Assembly (NCBI GenBank): GCA_018265835.1
Contig: JABLYK010000005.1
Span: forward strand, 15,595 to 79,594
Direction: 5' to 3'
DNA length: 64,000 nucleotides
Source: Oscillospiraceae bacterium
GTDB taxonomy: Bacteria; Bacillota; Clostridia; Oscillospirales; Oscillospiraceae
Shown here: one piece after another, positions 26,817 through 34,842 of the stretch
How positions within the stretch are numbered: the stretch's first letter is position 1
Layout: each line of letters opens with the position of its first letter
The notes under the pieces: model-generated
Seen by the model: the letters and a program-made list of their open reading frames with translations, nothing else
Database searches by the model: none
What the model was told of the DNA's origin: nothing
Position numbers and translations under genes: made by a program

Positions 26817-27803
26817 ATGGAACGGGTAACGGCGCGTCCGCTCGCGGATGCGATGGAACAAAAGAGCACGGAACTGCTCGCCTCCGTGGAGGAAACGGGG
26901 ACGGCGCTACAGCAATACCACACGGCGCTGGCGACCGAGGAGCGGTTGGACGAGGCAGGCGTGGAGGCGCTGCACGCCGGCGTGCGCGAAGAGGTGGAGA
27001 GCCTGCGACGCTCGGCGACCAATCTGCGCAAGGCGTATTCCGACACACTGAGCATTACGGACGAGCTGGACGGACGCCTGCACGACGTCGAATCGAGCCG
27101 GAAACGGCGGATCATTCCGCCGCCGCCGACGAACGCGGAGATCGATCTGGAAGAGCAGGAGACCAAGCATTTCGCGCAGGGCACCAACTACTACAAGCTG
27201 TTTCTGATTTTCTTCGTCGGCAGCTTTGCCGGCGTGGTGGTGGAGCTGCTCTGGTGTCTGGTGACGCGCGGCTATCTGGAGAGCCGGTCCGGTTTGGTGT
27301 ACGGCCCGTTCAACATCCTGTACGGAGCGGGCGCGGTTTTGCTGACGGTGACGCTCTACCGGGTTCGAAACCGCGGGCGGTGGCTGTCGTTTCTGGGCAG
27401 CATGCTCGTCGGCAGCGCGCTGGAGTATTTTTGCTCCTGGGGTCAGGAACTGGTGCTTGGCTCCCGTTCGTGGGACTACAGCAACATGCCCTTCAACCTC
27501 AACGGCCGGATCTGCCTGCTGTATGCGATCTTCTGGGGCATTTTGGGCGTTCTCTGGATCAAGAAGCTCTATCCGCGGATGGCGCAGTGGATCCTGCGGA
27601 TTCCCGACCGGATCGGGAAGATCCTTACGTGGGCGCTCACGGTGTTTATGGTGTTCAATATGGTGGTGTCCGGCTGCGCCATGGCGCGCTGGGCGCAGCG
27701 GGTACACGGCGCGGAAGCGACGACGCAGTTTGCGCAGCTGATGGACGAGCGCTTTCCCGACGAGCGCATGGAGCGCATCTATGCGAATATGAAGTTCCAA
27801 TGA
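26817..27803 (+). CDS. Putative ABC-transporter permease family membrane protein (CmpB-like)
   Basis: A 328-residue protein. Residues 1-~105 form a charged, helical cytoplasmic region. From ~118 there are five or six hydrophobic segments with the PF06541 (putative ABC permease) landmarks: FFVGSFAGVVVELLWCLVTRGYLESRSGLVYGPFNILYGAGAVLL, then GSALEYFCSWGQELVLGSRSWDYSNMPFNLNGRICLLYAIFWGILG. No ATP-binding partner is adjacent, so a transport role is unproven despite the family name. A good promoter precedes it. It ends 19 bases before the VanZ-like gene. Confidence 0.75.
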   Translation: MERVTARPLADAMEQKSTELLASVEETGTALQQYHTALATEERLDEAGVEALHAGVREEVESLRRSATNLRKAYSDTLSITDELDGRLHDVESSRKRRIIPPPPTNAEIDLEEQETKHFAQGTNYYKLFLIFFVGSFAGVVVELLWCLVTRGYLESRSGLVYGPFNILYGAGAVLLTVTLYRVRNRGRWLSFLGSMLVGSALEYFCSWGQELVLGSRSWDYSNMPFNLNGRICLLYAIFWGILGVLWIKKLYPRMAQWILRIPDRIGKILTWALTVFMVFNMVVSGCAMARWAQRVHGAEATTQFAQLMDERFPDERMERIYANMKFQ

Positions 27804-27822
27804 CGGCACGGGAGCGATAGGC

Positions 27823-28392
27823 ATGCTGCACGACATCTACTGTCTGCCGATCGGCGCGACAATTGGATATCTGCTGCTGGTCGGTGCGGCGTGGACGGCG
27901 CTGGGCGGCTGGCTGTGCGCACGGGGGGACCGGATGCACCGCCGCTGGCGCGTGGGCTGTGCGACGGTGCTGGCAGTCTGGCTGTGCGCTGCGCTTTACA
28001 GTACGCTGCTGGATCGGACGGCGGGGCACTACGCGGTGCATCTCGCCCCGTTTTCGCAGCTGCGCGCGGTGCTGCGGGGAGACAATCCGGAGATTTTGCG
28101 CTCCTGGTGGATGAACGTGCTGCTGTTCGTACCGTGCGGCATGGCGTTGCCGGAGCTGCTGCCGCGGACGTGGAGCCGGAAACGGCGTGTGCTGACGGCG
28201 GCGCTGTCGGCACTGCTGCTGTCGGCGGGCGTGGAGCTGGCGCAATGGCGCTGGCAGCTTGGACAGGCGGAGACGGACGATTGTCTGGCCAATGCTCTGG
28301 GCGGGCTGCTGGGGAGCTGTATTTTTTTGCTGCGCTGCCGGATGACGGCGCATTTGCTTCGGCGCGGCGCGGACGCCTCCGGTCATACATAA
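27823..28392 (+). CDS. VanZ-like family membrane protein
   Basis: A 189-residue membrane protein with about five hydrophobic segments. VanZ-like features: the LLDRTAG...HLAPFSQL segment, WWMNVLLFVPCGMALPELLPRTW, and SAGVELAQWRWQLGQAETDDCLANALGGLLG. VanZ relatives can reduce susceptibility to teicoplanin-type or lipoglycopeptide agents, but most chromosomal members have no tested role. It probably shares a transcript with the membrane protein just upstream. Confidence 0.85.
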   Translation: MLHDIYCLPIGATIGYLLLVGAAWTALGGWLCARGDRMHRRWRVGCATVLAVWLCAALYSTLLDRTAGHYAVHLAPFSQLRAVLRGDNPEILRSWWMNVLLFVPCGMALPELLPRTWSRKRRVLTAALSALLLSAGVELAQWRWQLGQAETDDCLANALGGLLGSCIFLLRCRMTAHLLRRGADASGHT

Positions 28393-28402
28393 GGATATGC
28401 TT

Positions 28403-28442
28403 CGCCCAGCGGTTGACTTTTGCCACGCTGGGCGATTATAAT
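28403..28442 (+). promoter_or_regulatory. LCP gene promoter inside an inverted repeat
   Basis: TTGACT at 28413-28418 and TATAAT at 28437-28442, 18 bases apart. A perfect 9-bp inverted repeat, CGCCCAGCG (28403-28411) and CGCTGGGCG (28426-28434), brackets the -35 box, which suggests an operator or a hairpin ending the upstream transcript. Confidence 0.65.
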
Positions 28443-28548
28443 TGGGACAACCGCGCACAGCGCCGCCGGCGGCGCAACCGCGCGCTGCAAACTGCGATTC
28501 GGGATTCGCGGACGTCCGCAAGAATGACTGACCAAAGGAGAACCCACG

Positions 28549-29595
28549 ATGCGGCAAGAGAAAGCGCAAAAACAGAAAAAAATGAGCAAGGGCACGAAGA
28601 CGCTGCTGATCGTCGTGTGCGTCATTGTGGCGATTGCGGTGCTGCTGGTGGGCACGGTGCTGATTTTGTCCGCCGTAGGCCGCAGCGCGCTGACGGACGA
28701 CGGCAGCGGCATGACCATGGGGGAATACGAGGGCGATGCGGAAGCGCTCGGCTCCGGCACGGTGCGCTACCACGGGCAGCTCTATCAATACAATGACGAG
28801 ATCATCCCCATTCTGCTGCTCGGTGTGGATGAGCACGAGAAGAATGTGCAGGAGGGGGAGTTCGGTGTGGCGAATCAGGCGGACGTGAACGTTCTGGCGG
28901 CGCTGGATCCGAAAAACGGCAAGATCACGATGATCTCCATCTCGCGCGACACGATGTGTGAGCTGGACGTGCTGGATGACGCGGGCAGTCACATCGGCAC
29001 GGCAAATGCGCAGCTTGCGCTGGCCTATACGTATGGCGACGGCGGCGATACGAGCTGCGCGCTGTCAGCGGCTGCGGTCTCCCGCCTGCTTTATGGGTTG
29101 GAGATTCCGGTCTATGCGTCCATCTACATGAATGGAATCACGGAGCTTGTGGATGCGGTCGGCGGTGTAACCGTGACGCCGGACGTGAGCTTTGGGGTGT
29201 TTACGGCCGGGCAGCAAACGCTGCTGACCGGGAGCAGAACCGAGCAGTACATCCGCTACCGGGAATACACCACAGAGGGCAACAACCAGCGTATGCAACG
29301 GCAGAATCAGGTCCTGGTCGCGCTGGTGCGCCAGATGCTCACATCGGTGAAGCAGAACCCGGCTTCGGCGCTGACCCTGTACAACAACGTGAGCCGGAAC
29401 GTGACGACAAATTTGAACACCTCGAAAATTCTCTATCTAGCGCAGCAGGCGGCACGGCTGAGCTTTGACGGCGAGATCCGCAACGTGGCGGGCACGTCTG
29501 TCCTCGGCGCGGAAAATCACGCGGAGTATCAAGTGGACGAGCAGGCGCTGTACGAGCTGATTCTGGACGTGTTCTACGATCCTGTGACGGAGTAA
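28549..29595 (+). CDS. LytR-CpsA-Psr (LCP) family glycopolymer transferase
   Basis: A 348-residue protein with one N-terminal membrane anchor (~residues 18-42) and an extracellular LCP domain. Conserved features are ILLLGVDEHEKN, TMISISRDTMCEL with the lipid-phosphate-binding Arg, LAYTYGDGG, and TEQYIRYREYTTEGNNQRMQRQNQ. LCP enzymes attach wall teichoic acid, capsule or other glycopolymers from undecaprenyl carriers to peptidoglycan. It is the natural candidate to attach the polymer made by the 3992-23468 operon. It has its own promoter and AAAGGAG site, and ends 5 bases before murI. Confidence 0.92.
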   Translation: MRQEKAQKQKKMSKGTKTLLIVVCVIVAIAVLLVGTVLILSAVGRSALTDDGSGMTMGEYEGDAEALGSGTVRYHGQLYQYNDEIIPILLLGVDEHEKNVQEGEFGVANQADVNVLAALDPKNGKITMISISRDTMCELDVLDDAGSHIGTANAQLALAYTYGDGGDTSCALSAAAVSRLLYGLEIPVYASIYMNGITELVDAVGGVTVTPDVSFGVFTAGQQTLLTGSRTEQYIRYREYTTEGNNQRMQRQNQVLVALVRQMLTSVKQNPASALTLYNNVSRNVTTNLNTSKILYLAQQAARLSFDGEIRNVAGTSVLGAENHAEYQVDEQALYELILDVFYDPVTE

Positions 29596-29600
29596 TCGCA

Positions 29601-30395
29601 ATGGATACACGAAAGAAAGAAGCGGCGCTGCCCATTGCGGTGTTTGACTCCGGCCTTGGCGGCATCAGCGTGCTGCGGGAGCTGGTGCGGCGGATGCCGA
29701 ACGAGCGCTATCTTTACTTTGGCGACTCGGCCAACGCGCCTTACGGCACGCGCTCTGTGGAAGCGGTGCGCAGCCTGACCCTGTCGTGCATCCAGCGGCT
29801 GTACGACCGGGGGATCAAGGCGGCGGTGATCGCCTGCAATACGGCGACGAGCGCGGCGATTGTGCCGTTGCGCGAACGGTTTGCGGACATCCCCGTGATC
29901 GGCATGGAGCCTGCGCTCAAGCCCGCGGTGCTGGAGCATGAGCATGCGTGCGTGCTGGTTCTGGCGACGCCGCTGACGCTGCGGGAGGAGAAGTTTGCCC
30001 ACCTGCTGGAGCATTACAGTAGCCGGGCGGAGATTGTCCGTCTGCCGTGTCCGGAGCTGGTGGAGTTTGTCGAGGCCGGCGCGGTGGACACGCCGGAGCT
30101 GCGCGCCTACCTGCACGAGCGGCTGAAGCCGTATCGCGGCCGGGCGGACGCGGCGGTACTTGGCTGCACGCATTTCCCGTTCCTGCGCGGCGCGATCCGC
30201 GCGGCGCTGGGCGAAACGGTGACGCTGTACGACGGCGGCCCGGGCACCGCCCGGGAGACGGAGCGCCAGCTTCTGGCGCGCGGGCTGCGCAGCACGGCCC
30301 CGGCACCGGGCACCGTGTCGCTGGAAAACAGTCTGGACACTGCGCGCGAGCGGGCACTGGGCGAGCGGCTGCTGGCGCTGCCGGCGGATGTGTGA
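29601..30395 (+). CDS. murI: Glutamate racemase
   Basis: A 264-residue racemase that makes D-glutamate for peptidoglycan. Family motifs: IAVFDSGLGGISVLREL near residues 12-28, YFGDSANAPYG, the first catalytic Cys in VIAC79NTATS and the second in LGC189THFPFL. Length is normal. It lies 5 bases after the LCP gene and is likely co-transcribed. It has no transmembrane segment and is cytoplasmic. Confidence 0.95.
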   Translation: MDTRKKEAALPIAVFDSGLGGISVLRELVRRMPNERYLYFGDSANAPYGTRSVEAVRSLTLSCIQRLYDRGIKAAVIACNTATSAAIVPLRERFADIPVIGMEPALKPAVLEHEHACVLVLATPLTLREEKFAHLLEHYSSRAEIVRLPCPELVEFVEAGAVDTPELRAYLHERLKPYRGRADAAVLGCTHFPFLRGAIRAALGETVTLYDGGPGTARETERQLLARGLRSTAPAPGTVSLENSLDTARERALGERLLALPADV

Positions 30396-30458
30396 TCCGC
30401 GCGGGCGGATTGCACAGATGAAAATCCAAATGGTTTGGGAAATTCAGAAAAAAACATA

Positions 30459-30487
30459 TTGCAATCTTGCATAAATGGGTGTAATAT
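30459..30487 (+). promoter_or_regulatory. Sigma-A-type promoter for sortase-substrate gene
   Basis: TTGCAA at 30459-30464, 17-base spacer, TAATAT at 30482-30487. A ~50-base leader and a strong GGAGG follow before the start at 30537. Confidence 0.65.
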
Positions 30488-30536
30488 AAGCTCATACCAT
30501 TGGGTATAGCGATTCTTACGAATGGAGGACAACCTC

Positions 30537-30779
30537 ATGAAAAAGTTCATGGCGATTCTTCTCGTTGTGGTTCTGGTCTTTGCAATGTCCAGCGTCGCGT
30601 TCGCAACCGACGTTGTCAGCCCGGAAAAGGATAATACGAAAGTTCCTGTGAACAGCGATCCCGGCACGACCTCTCCGCAGACGGGCGAGTCTTTCTCTGT
30701 TCTGTGGGTAGTGCTCGCAGCTGTGCTGATGCTCGGCGTCGCGTTCTTCTGCGGGAAGAAATTCGTTGCGGCAAAGTAA
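30537..30779 (+). CDS. Small predicted sortase B substrate (SPQTG signal)
   Basis: An 80-residue protein with a signal peptide (KKFMAILLVVVLVFAMSSVAFA, cut near residue 23). A short mature stretch of about 22 residues follows, then S46-P-Q-T-G50-E, a hydrophobic helix (~53-71) and a Cys-Gly-Lys-Lys tail. This is the order of a cell-wall sorting signal. The SPxTG form matches what is known for Clostridial class B sortase (C. difficile SrtB uses S/P-P-x-T-G). A class B sortase gene is next. Almost nothing would remain on the wall after cleavage, so the product may be a tiny surface peptide. GGAGG lies 8 bases before ATG. Confidence 0.75.
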   Translation: MKKFMAILLVVVLVFAMSSVAFATDVVSPEKDNTKVPVNSDPGTTSPQTGESFSVLWVVLAAVLMLGVAFFCGKKFVAAK

Positions 30780-30805
30780 CGAAGCTCTGTGAAAAAATGA
30801 GTAAG

Positions 30806-30845
30806 GCTCCATGAATGCGGCTTCGGCGCGATCATGGAGCTTTTG
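30806..30845 (+). terminator. Attenuating hairpin between substrate and sortase
   Basis: GCTCCATGA (30806-30814) pairs with TCATGGAGC (30832-30840), followed by TTTT. It would limit transcription into the sortase gene. Confidence 0.65.
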
Positions 30846-30862
30846 CTGTTTCGGAGGTACGA

Positions 30863-31633
30863 ATGAAAAAGAAAGTGTTTGTGCGCGGTCTGCTGATCGT
30901 CATTGCACTGGCCGCGCTGTGCGCCTGCGCGTGGTGCGTGTGGTATATCGTGCAGTATTATCAGGGGCAGTCGTTCGGGAAAAACATCCGGGACATGGGG
31001 CCACAATCCGGTACGGAGGTTCCGCTGGACGCGAAAAGCATCCGGATCCCCGTGGATTTTGACAAACTGCGCGAAATCAACCCGGACATCTATGCCTGGA
31101 TCGAGATCCCCGGCACCGACATCAGCTACGCCGTGCTCCACCGGGCGGGCGACAATGCGTTTTATACGAACCACAGCGAGGACGGCGCCTATTATTCCGG
31201 CGGCAGCATTTACAGCGAGGACTATAACGCGGCGGACTTTTCCGACCGGATGACCGTGCTCTACGGCCACAACCTGAAGTCCGGGCACATGTTCGCTCAG
31301 CTCAACGACTTTTCCGATGCGACGGTGTTCGACGAGCACCGCAGCATCTATGTGTATCTGCCGGACAGGGTGCTGGTGTACGAGATCTTTGCGGCCTATC
31401 CGCACTCGAACGAGCACCTGCTCGCAACCTACGATTTCTCGAACCGCGCGCAGTATCAGGCGTTCTTTGCGGAGGTGTTTTCCACCCGCAGCATGGAAGC
31501 GCAGTTCCTGGACGGCGGTATGCCCGACTTTGACGAGCACCGTGTCCTGACGCTCTCGACCTGCTATCGCGGCGACAATCACCAGCGCTTCCTCGTGCAG
31601 GGGCGTCTCATCGCCGAGATTCCCGGTAAATAA
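30863..31633 (+). CDS. Class B sortase
   Basis: A 256-residue transpeptidase with an N-terminal membrane anchor (~residues 8-30). The catalytic residues are H136 (TVLYGHNLKSG), C234 (TLSTCYRGD) and R242 (HQRFLVQGR). The long region between His and Cys with helices, and the domain start INPDIYAWIEIPGTDISYAVL, fit class B. It cleaves SPxTG-type signals and joins proteins to peptidoglycan. The gene just upstream encodes a small protein with SPQTG. ATG 30863 has GGAGG upstream; an earlier in-frame start would run through the hairpin. Confidence 0.93.
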   Translation: MKKKVFVRGLLIVIALAALCACAWCVWYIVQYYQGQSFGKNIRDMGPQSGTEVPLDAKSIRIPVDFDKLREINPDIYAWIEIPGTDISYAVLHRAGDNAFYTNHSEDGAYYSGGSIYSEDYNAADFSDRMTVLYGHNLKSGHMFAQLNDFSDATVFDEHRSIYVYLPDRVLVYEIFAAYPHSNEHLLATYDFSNRAQYQAFFAEVFSTRSMEAQFLDGGMPDFDEHRVLTLSTCYRGDNHQRFLVQGRLIAEIPGK

Positions 31634-31638
31634 CCATC

Positions 31639-31675
31639 CATCCCCGTTTGCGCAAAGCGCAGGCGGGGATGTTTG
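31639..31675 (+). terminator. Terminator after sortase
   Basis: CATCCCCG pairs with CGGGGATG, with an inner TGCGC/GCGCA helix, then TTT. Confidence 0.7.
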
Positions 31676-31705
31676 CTGAAAACAGAGTTCTGTTTTTAAC
31701 GAATA

Positions 31706-31734
31706 TTGTGTTTGGCCGCAAAGCAGATTATAAT
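31706..31734 (+). promoter_or_regulatory. Sigma-A-type promoter for SLH lipase-like gene
   Basis: TTGTGT at 31706-31711, 17-base spacer, perfect TATAAT at 31729-31734, 45 bases before the TTG start. Confidence 0.7.
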
Positions 31735-31778
31735 GAATCACAGGAAACGATATTTTTAAAAGAAAAGAGGGAGAACAT

Positions 31779-33842
31779 TTGAAAAAAAGATGGATCAGTC
31801 TGGCGCTGTGTCTGGTGCTGCTGCTGTCGCTTGCGCCGGGGGCGCTGGCCGCGGATGCAGGGGAGATCGCCGGCACGTTCACCTACTGCCCCGCGCTGGG
31901 CATGGTCGGCGTACCCGACCAGGAGCAGACGTTTACCTACAGCGACGCGAACTTCACGCAGTCCGGTTATCGCTACCGCAAGGGGTTGGCGGTGTCGTCC
32001 ATGGAGCTGACGATGGCGGCATTCTCCAGCTCCGGCGACGCCGGATATGAAGACGCGAGCCGGAACCTGCAGGCGCTGCTCGAGCAGTGCGGCTTCGACG
32101 GCTTCGCGGCGAACGAGGGCTTCTGTACCCGCCCCACCTCCGATTCCATCGGCGTGGGAGCGGCGTATAAGACCATCCGCGACAATGGCGGGACTTACAC
32201 GCTCGTCGCCCTCGGCCTGCGCGGCCACAATTACTACGGCGAGTGGGGCGGCAACTTCCGCGTAGACGAAACTGGCGACCACGCGGGGTTTGTCCTGTGC
32301 CGCGATCAGGTGCTGGATTTCCTGCGCGCATATCTGGCGGATGCGGGCATTACCGGCCGCATCAAGCTGTGGATGGTGGGCTATAGCCGCAGTGCCGCCA
32401 CGGCGAATCTGGTGGGCGCCGCGCTGGATGATGGCGCATCGCTTGGCGAAGGCGTGCGTCTGTCGCCGCATGATCTGTATTGCTACTGCTTCGAGCCGCC
32501 GATGGGCACGGTGGCGGAGGACGCGTCCGCGCCCGTCTATGGCAATATCCACAACATCGTCAACGATGCCGACGTCGTGCCGCAGGTGCTGCCTGCGCAG
32601 TGGAGCTTTACGCGCTATGGCGTGGATCACGTCGTGCCTTATGTGACCGATGCCGATTACACGGCGCTGCGCGACACGATGCTGCAGGAATTCAAGACGT
32701 TTGATGTCACCGGGCCGTACCTGATTGACAACTTCCGCACGGTCAGCCTGGATCTGACCAAGCTCGGTACCGGCAATGCCCTGCGCGAGACCGGAAAAAC
32801 CATGACGCAGCGCGAGTTTTACGACCAGCTCGTTGCCGCTGCGCTGCAGGACATGATCCCCAGCCGCGCGGACTATGTGAAAAACCTGCAGGACGATCTC
32901 ATTGAGCTGACGACGACGCTCTTTGGGTTCGACGGCGGCAGTATGGGCACGGCCATGACGCTGTTTGCCGCCAAGGTGTCCGAAAATGCCGGGAAGCTGC
33001 TCGATTCGCTCACGATCTCCGGCGCGATTGAAAACGGAACGCTGGTGAAGCTGCTGGAGCAGTATTTGTTCGAGAGCCTCAACGAGGCGGGCGTGACCGG
33101 CTATGACGCGCAGCAGGTGCGCAAGCTGGCCGGAAACCTTGCCGTGACCGTCACGAAGTTCGCCATGAAGCACCCGGATCTTGCGGCGACGCTGGTGGTG
33201 AACCTGATGACCATCCTCTCCGCGCACTTCCCGGAGCTTTGCCTGTCGTGGCTGCGTACCCTGCCGGAGGAATTCATGGCCGGCCAGCAGACGTATGCCT
33301 ACAGCGGCGCGTATGCGGACGTGGCGGCGGACGCGTGGTATGCGCAGTACGCGGACTATACAACGGTCGGCGGCCTGATGAACGGCGTTGGCGGCGGCAG
33401 GTTCGAGCCGGAGACGCCGATGACCCGCGCGATGTTTGCCGCTGTGCTCTACCGTCTGGAGGGTGAGCCCGCGGTGACGGGCGGCAGCCCGTTTGTGGAT
33501 CTGACGGCTGATTGGTACCGCGACGCGGTGGCGTGGGCGTATCAGTCCGGCGTGGTGGAAGGCATGAGCGATACAGTTTTCGCGCCGGATGAGCGCATCA
33601 CGCGCGAGCAGATGGTTACGATGCTCTGCCGCTATGCCGGGCGCGGCGGCGCGCTGGAGACGACCGGTACCCTGGAGCGCTACACGGACGCCGGGCAGGT
33701 TTCCGACTGGGCGCTGCCGGCGATGCGCTGGGCGGTGTCGAACGGCATCCTCGTCGGCATGACGGATACGACGCTTGTGCCGCAGGGTACGAGCACCCGC
33801 GCGCAAGCGGCTGCGTTCCTCACCCGCTTCTGCGAGGCATAA
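31779..33842 (+). CDS. Secreted lipase-like alpha/beta-hydrolase with SLH repeats
   Basis: A 687-residue exported protein. The TTG start is supported by AGAGGGAG upstream and by the signal peptide KKRWISLALCLVLLLSLAPGALA. The N-terminal domain looks like a class-3-lipase-type hydrolase: GHNYYGEWGGNF, the nucleophile elbow GYSRS (IKLWMVGYSRSAATANLVGAAL), and NIHNIVNDADVVPQVLP, where Asp and a later His may complete the triad. A helical region follows (~330-500). Three SLH repeats close the protein (YADVAADAWYAQYADY, WYRDAVAWAYQSGVVEG, WALPAMRWAVSNGILVG). The likely role is a wall-anchored esterase or lipase; the substrate is unknown. It is monocistronic, with its own promoter and terminator. 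Confidence 0.82.
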   Translation: MKKRWISLALCLVLLLSLAPGALAADAGEIAGTFTYCPALGMVGVPDQEQTFTYSDANFTQSGYRYRKGLAVSSMELTMAAFSSSGDAGYEDASRNLQALLEQCGFDGFAANEGFCTRPTSDSIGVGAAYKTIRDNGGTYTLVALGLRGHNYYGEWGGNFRVDETGDHAGFVLCRDQVLDFLRAYLADAGITGRIKLWMVGYSRSAATANLVGAALDDGASLGEGVRLSPHDLYCYCFEPPMGTVAEDASAPVYGNIHNIVNDADVVPQVLPAQWSFTRYGVDHVVPYVTDADYTALRDTMLQEFKTFDVTGPYLIDNFRTVSLDLTKLGTGNALRETGKTMTQREFYDQLVAAALQDMIPSRADYVKNLQDDLIELTTTLFGFDGGSMGTAMTLFAAKVSENAGKLLDSLTISGAIENGTLVKLLEQYLFESLNEAGVTGYDAQQVRKLAGNLAVTVTKFAMKHPDLAATLVVNLMTILSAHFPELCLSWLRTLPEEFMAGQQTYAYSGAYADVAADAWYAQYADYTTVGGLMNGVGGGRFEPETPMTRAMFAAVLYRLEGEPAVTGGSPFVDLTADWYRDAVAWAYQSGVVEGMSDTVFAPDERITREQMVTMLCRYAGRGGALETTGTLERYTDAGQVSDWALPAMRWAVSNGILVGMTDTTLVPQGTSTRAQAAAFLTRFCEA

Positions 33843-33855
33843 GAGTTTGCAAAAC

Positions 33856-33893
33856 AAAAAATCAGGGTTACGAATCGGTAACCCTGATTTTTT
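33856..33893 (+). terminator. Strong terminator after SLH lipase-like gene
   Basis: AAAAAATCAGGGTTAC pairs perfectly with GTAACCCTGATTTTTT around a 6-base loop. Confidence 0.9.
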
Positions 33894-33899
33894 GCGTCT

Positions 33900-33990
33900 G
33901 GCGAAAAACAGTTTTTTCGCCAAAGGGGTTCGCAGTCCGCCGCCGCTTCTGAGCGGCGAAACTCTGCGAGGCTTGCAAAATCCGCACTTG
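33900..33990 (+). repeat. Degenerate copy of an interspersed repeat
   Basis: It begins with a hairpin, GGCGAAAAA / TTTTTTCGCC, followed by AGGGG-TTCGCAG, a small CGCCGC hairpin and the block CGGCGAAACTCTGCGAGG. The same order, with a closely matching block (CGGCGAAACTCTACGAGG), occurs in the element at 51804-51998. Confidence 0.55.
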
Positions 33991-34052
33991 ACAGGCGGCC
34001 GGTCATGCTTATATTGTTTTATAGATGCCGCGCTGCAAGAAGGAGGAATCGG

Positions 34053-34712
34053 ATGCAGACGATTGCAATTATTGACGATGATGTCGCCATCGGCGATATG
34101 CTCGAAGAAGTTTTGGGGCGCGCGGGCTATGCGACGCTGCGCGCCTATTCCGGGACAGAGGCGCTGCTGCTCCTGGAGCACCAGAGGCCGGATCTGATCC
34201 TGCTGGATTTGATGCTCCCCGGCCTGACCGGGGAGGAGGTGCTGCCGAAGATTCGGGACATTCCGGTCATTGTGGTCAGCGCCAAGGTGGACGTGCGGGA
34301 TCGGGTCGAGCTTCTGCTCGGCGGCGCGGCGGACTATCTGACCAAGCCGTTTGATACGCAGGAGCTGCTTGCCCGCATCACGGTGCAGCTGCGCCGCGCG
34401 CAGCGCAGCGCGACGGTGCTGACGTTTGCCGACGTGGAGATGGACACGGCGATGTATACCGTGCGCGTACACGGCGAGCCGGTGCATCTCACCAAGACGG
34501 AGTACGCCATTTTGAAGCTGCTGCTGGAAAACCCGGCTCAGGTGATTACGAAATCCGTCATGCTTGACCGCATCAGCGCGGACACACCCGACTGCGTGGA
34601 AAGCTCGCTCAAGGTGCATATGAGCCATTTGCGCAGGAAGCTGCGCGACGCCGGAGGCAGGGACTACATTGAGGCTGTCTGGGGCATCGGCTTTAAGCTT
34701 TCAGAGGCGTAA
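34053..34712 (+). CDS. OmpR-family response regulator
   Basis: A 219-residue regulator. The receiver domain has IAIIDDDVAIG (acidic pocket), the phospho-acceptor Asp in LILLDLMLPG, VVSAK and TKPFD. The C-terminal winged helix (LTKTEYAILKLLLENPAQVITKSVMLDRI...VESSLKVHMSHLRRKL) is of OmpR/PhoB type. AGGAGGA precedes ATG 34053. It is separated by a terminator and promoter from the ABC transporter and histidine kinase genes. The order regulator, ATPase, permease, kinase matches peptide-antibiotic sensing and detoxification modules. Confidence 0.92.
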   Translation: MQTIAIIDDDVAIGDMLEEVLGRAGYATLRAYSGTEALLLLEHQRPDLILLDLMLPGLTGEEVLPKIRDIPVIVVSAKVDVRDRVELLLGGAADYLTKPFDTQELLARITVQLRRAQRSATVLTFADVEMDTAMYTVRVHGEPVHLTKTEYAILKLLLENPAQVITKSVMLDRISADTPDCVESSLKVHMSHLRRKLRDAGGRDYIEAVWGIGFKLSEA

Positions 34713-34721
34713 ACGCCGTGC

Positions 34722-34742
34722 AAAAAGTGCGTGCACTTTTTT
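34722..34742 (+). terminator. Short terminator after response regulator
   Basis: AAAAAGTG-CGTG-CACTTTTTT, an 8-bp stem with flanking A and T runs, probably working in both directions. Confidence 0.6.
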
Positions 34743-34752
34743 GACTTCAATC

Positions 34753-34792
34753 TTTACGAAATCTTACCCATTTCCTTTACCGCTTTCTTTAC
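34753..34792 (+). promoter_or_regulatory. Four TTAC direct repeats upstream of ABC operon
   Basis: TTAC occurs at 34754, 34764, 34777 and 34789, three copies as CTTTAC. The spacing is near one helical turn. This is what OmpR-family regulators bind, and the regulator gene is next door. A weak -10 (TATGCT, ~34803) follows. Confidence 0.5.
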
Positions 34793-34842
34793 CGGCGCGC
34801 TGTATGCTTGCAGCATTCCAACCGTAAGGAGGCATTGGATTC

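Noticed and set aside
31728..34628. A minus-strand open frame of about 966 codons opposite the SLH lipase-like gene and response regulator
   Set aside because: Same antisense artefact; it crosses a strong terminator and a promoter and shows no protein family features.
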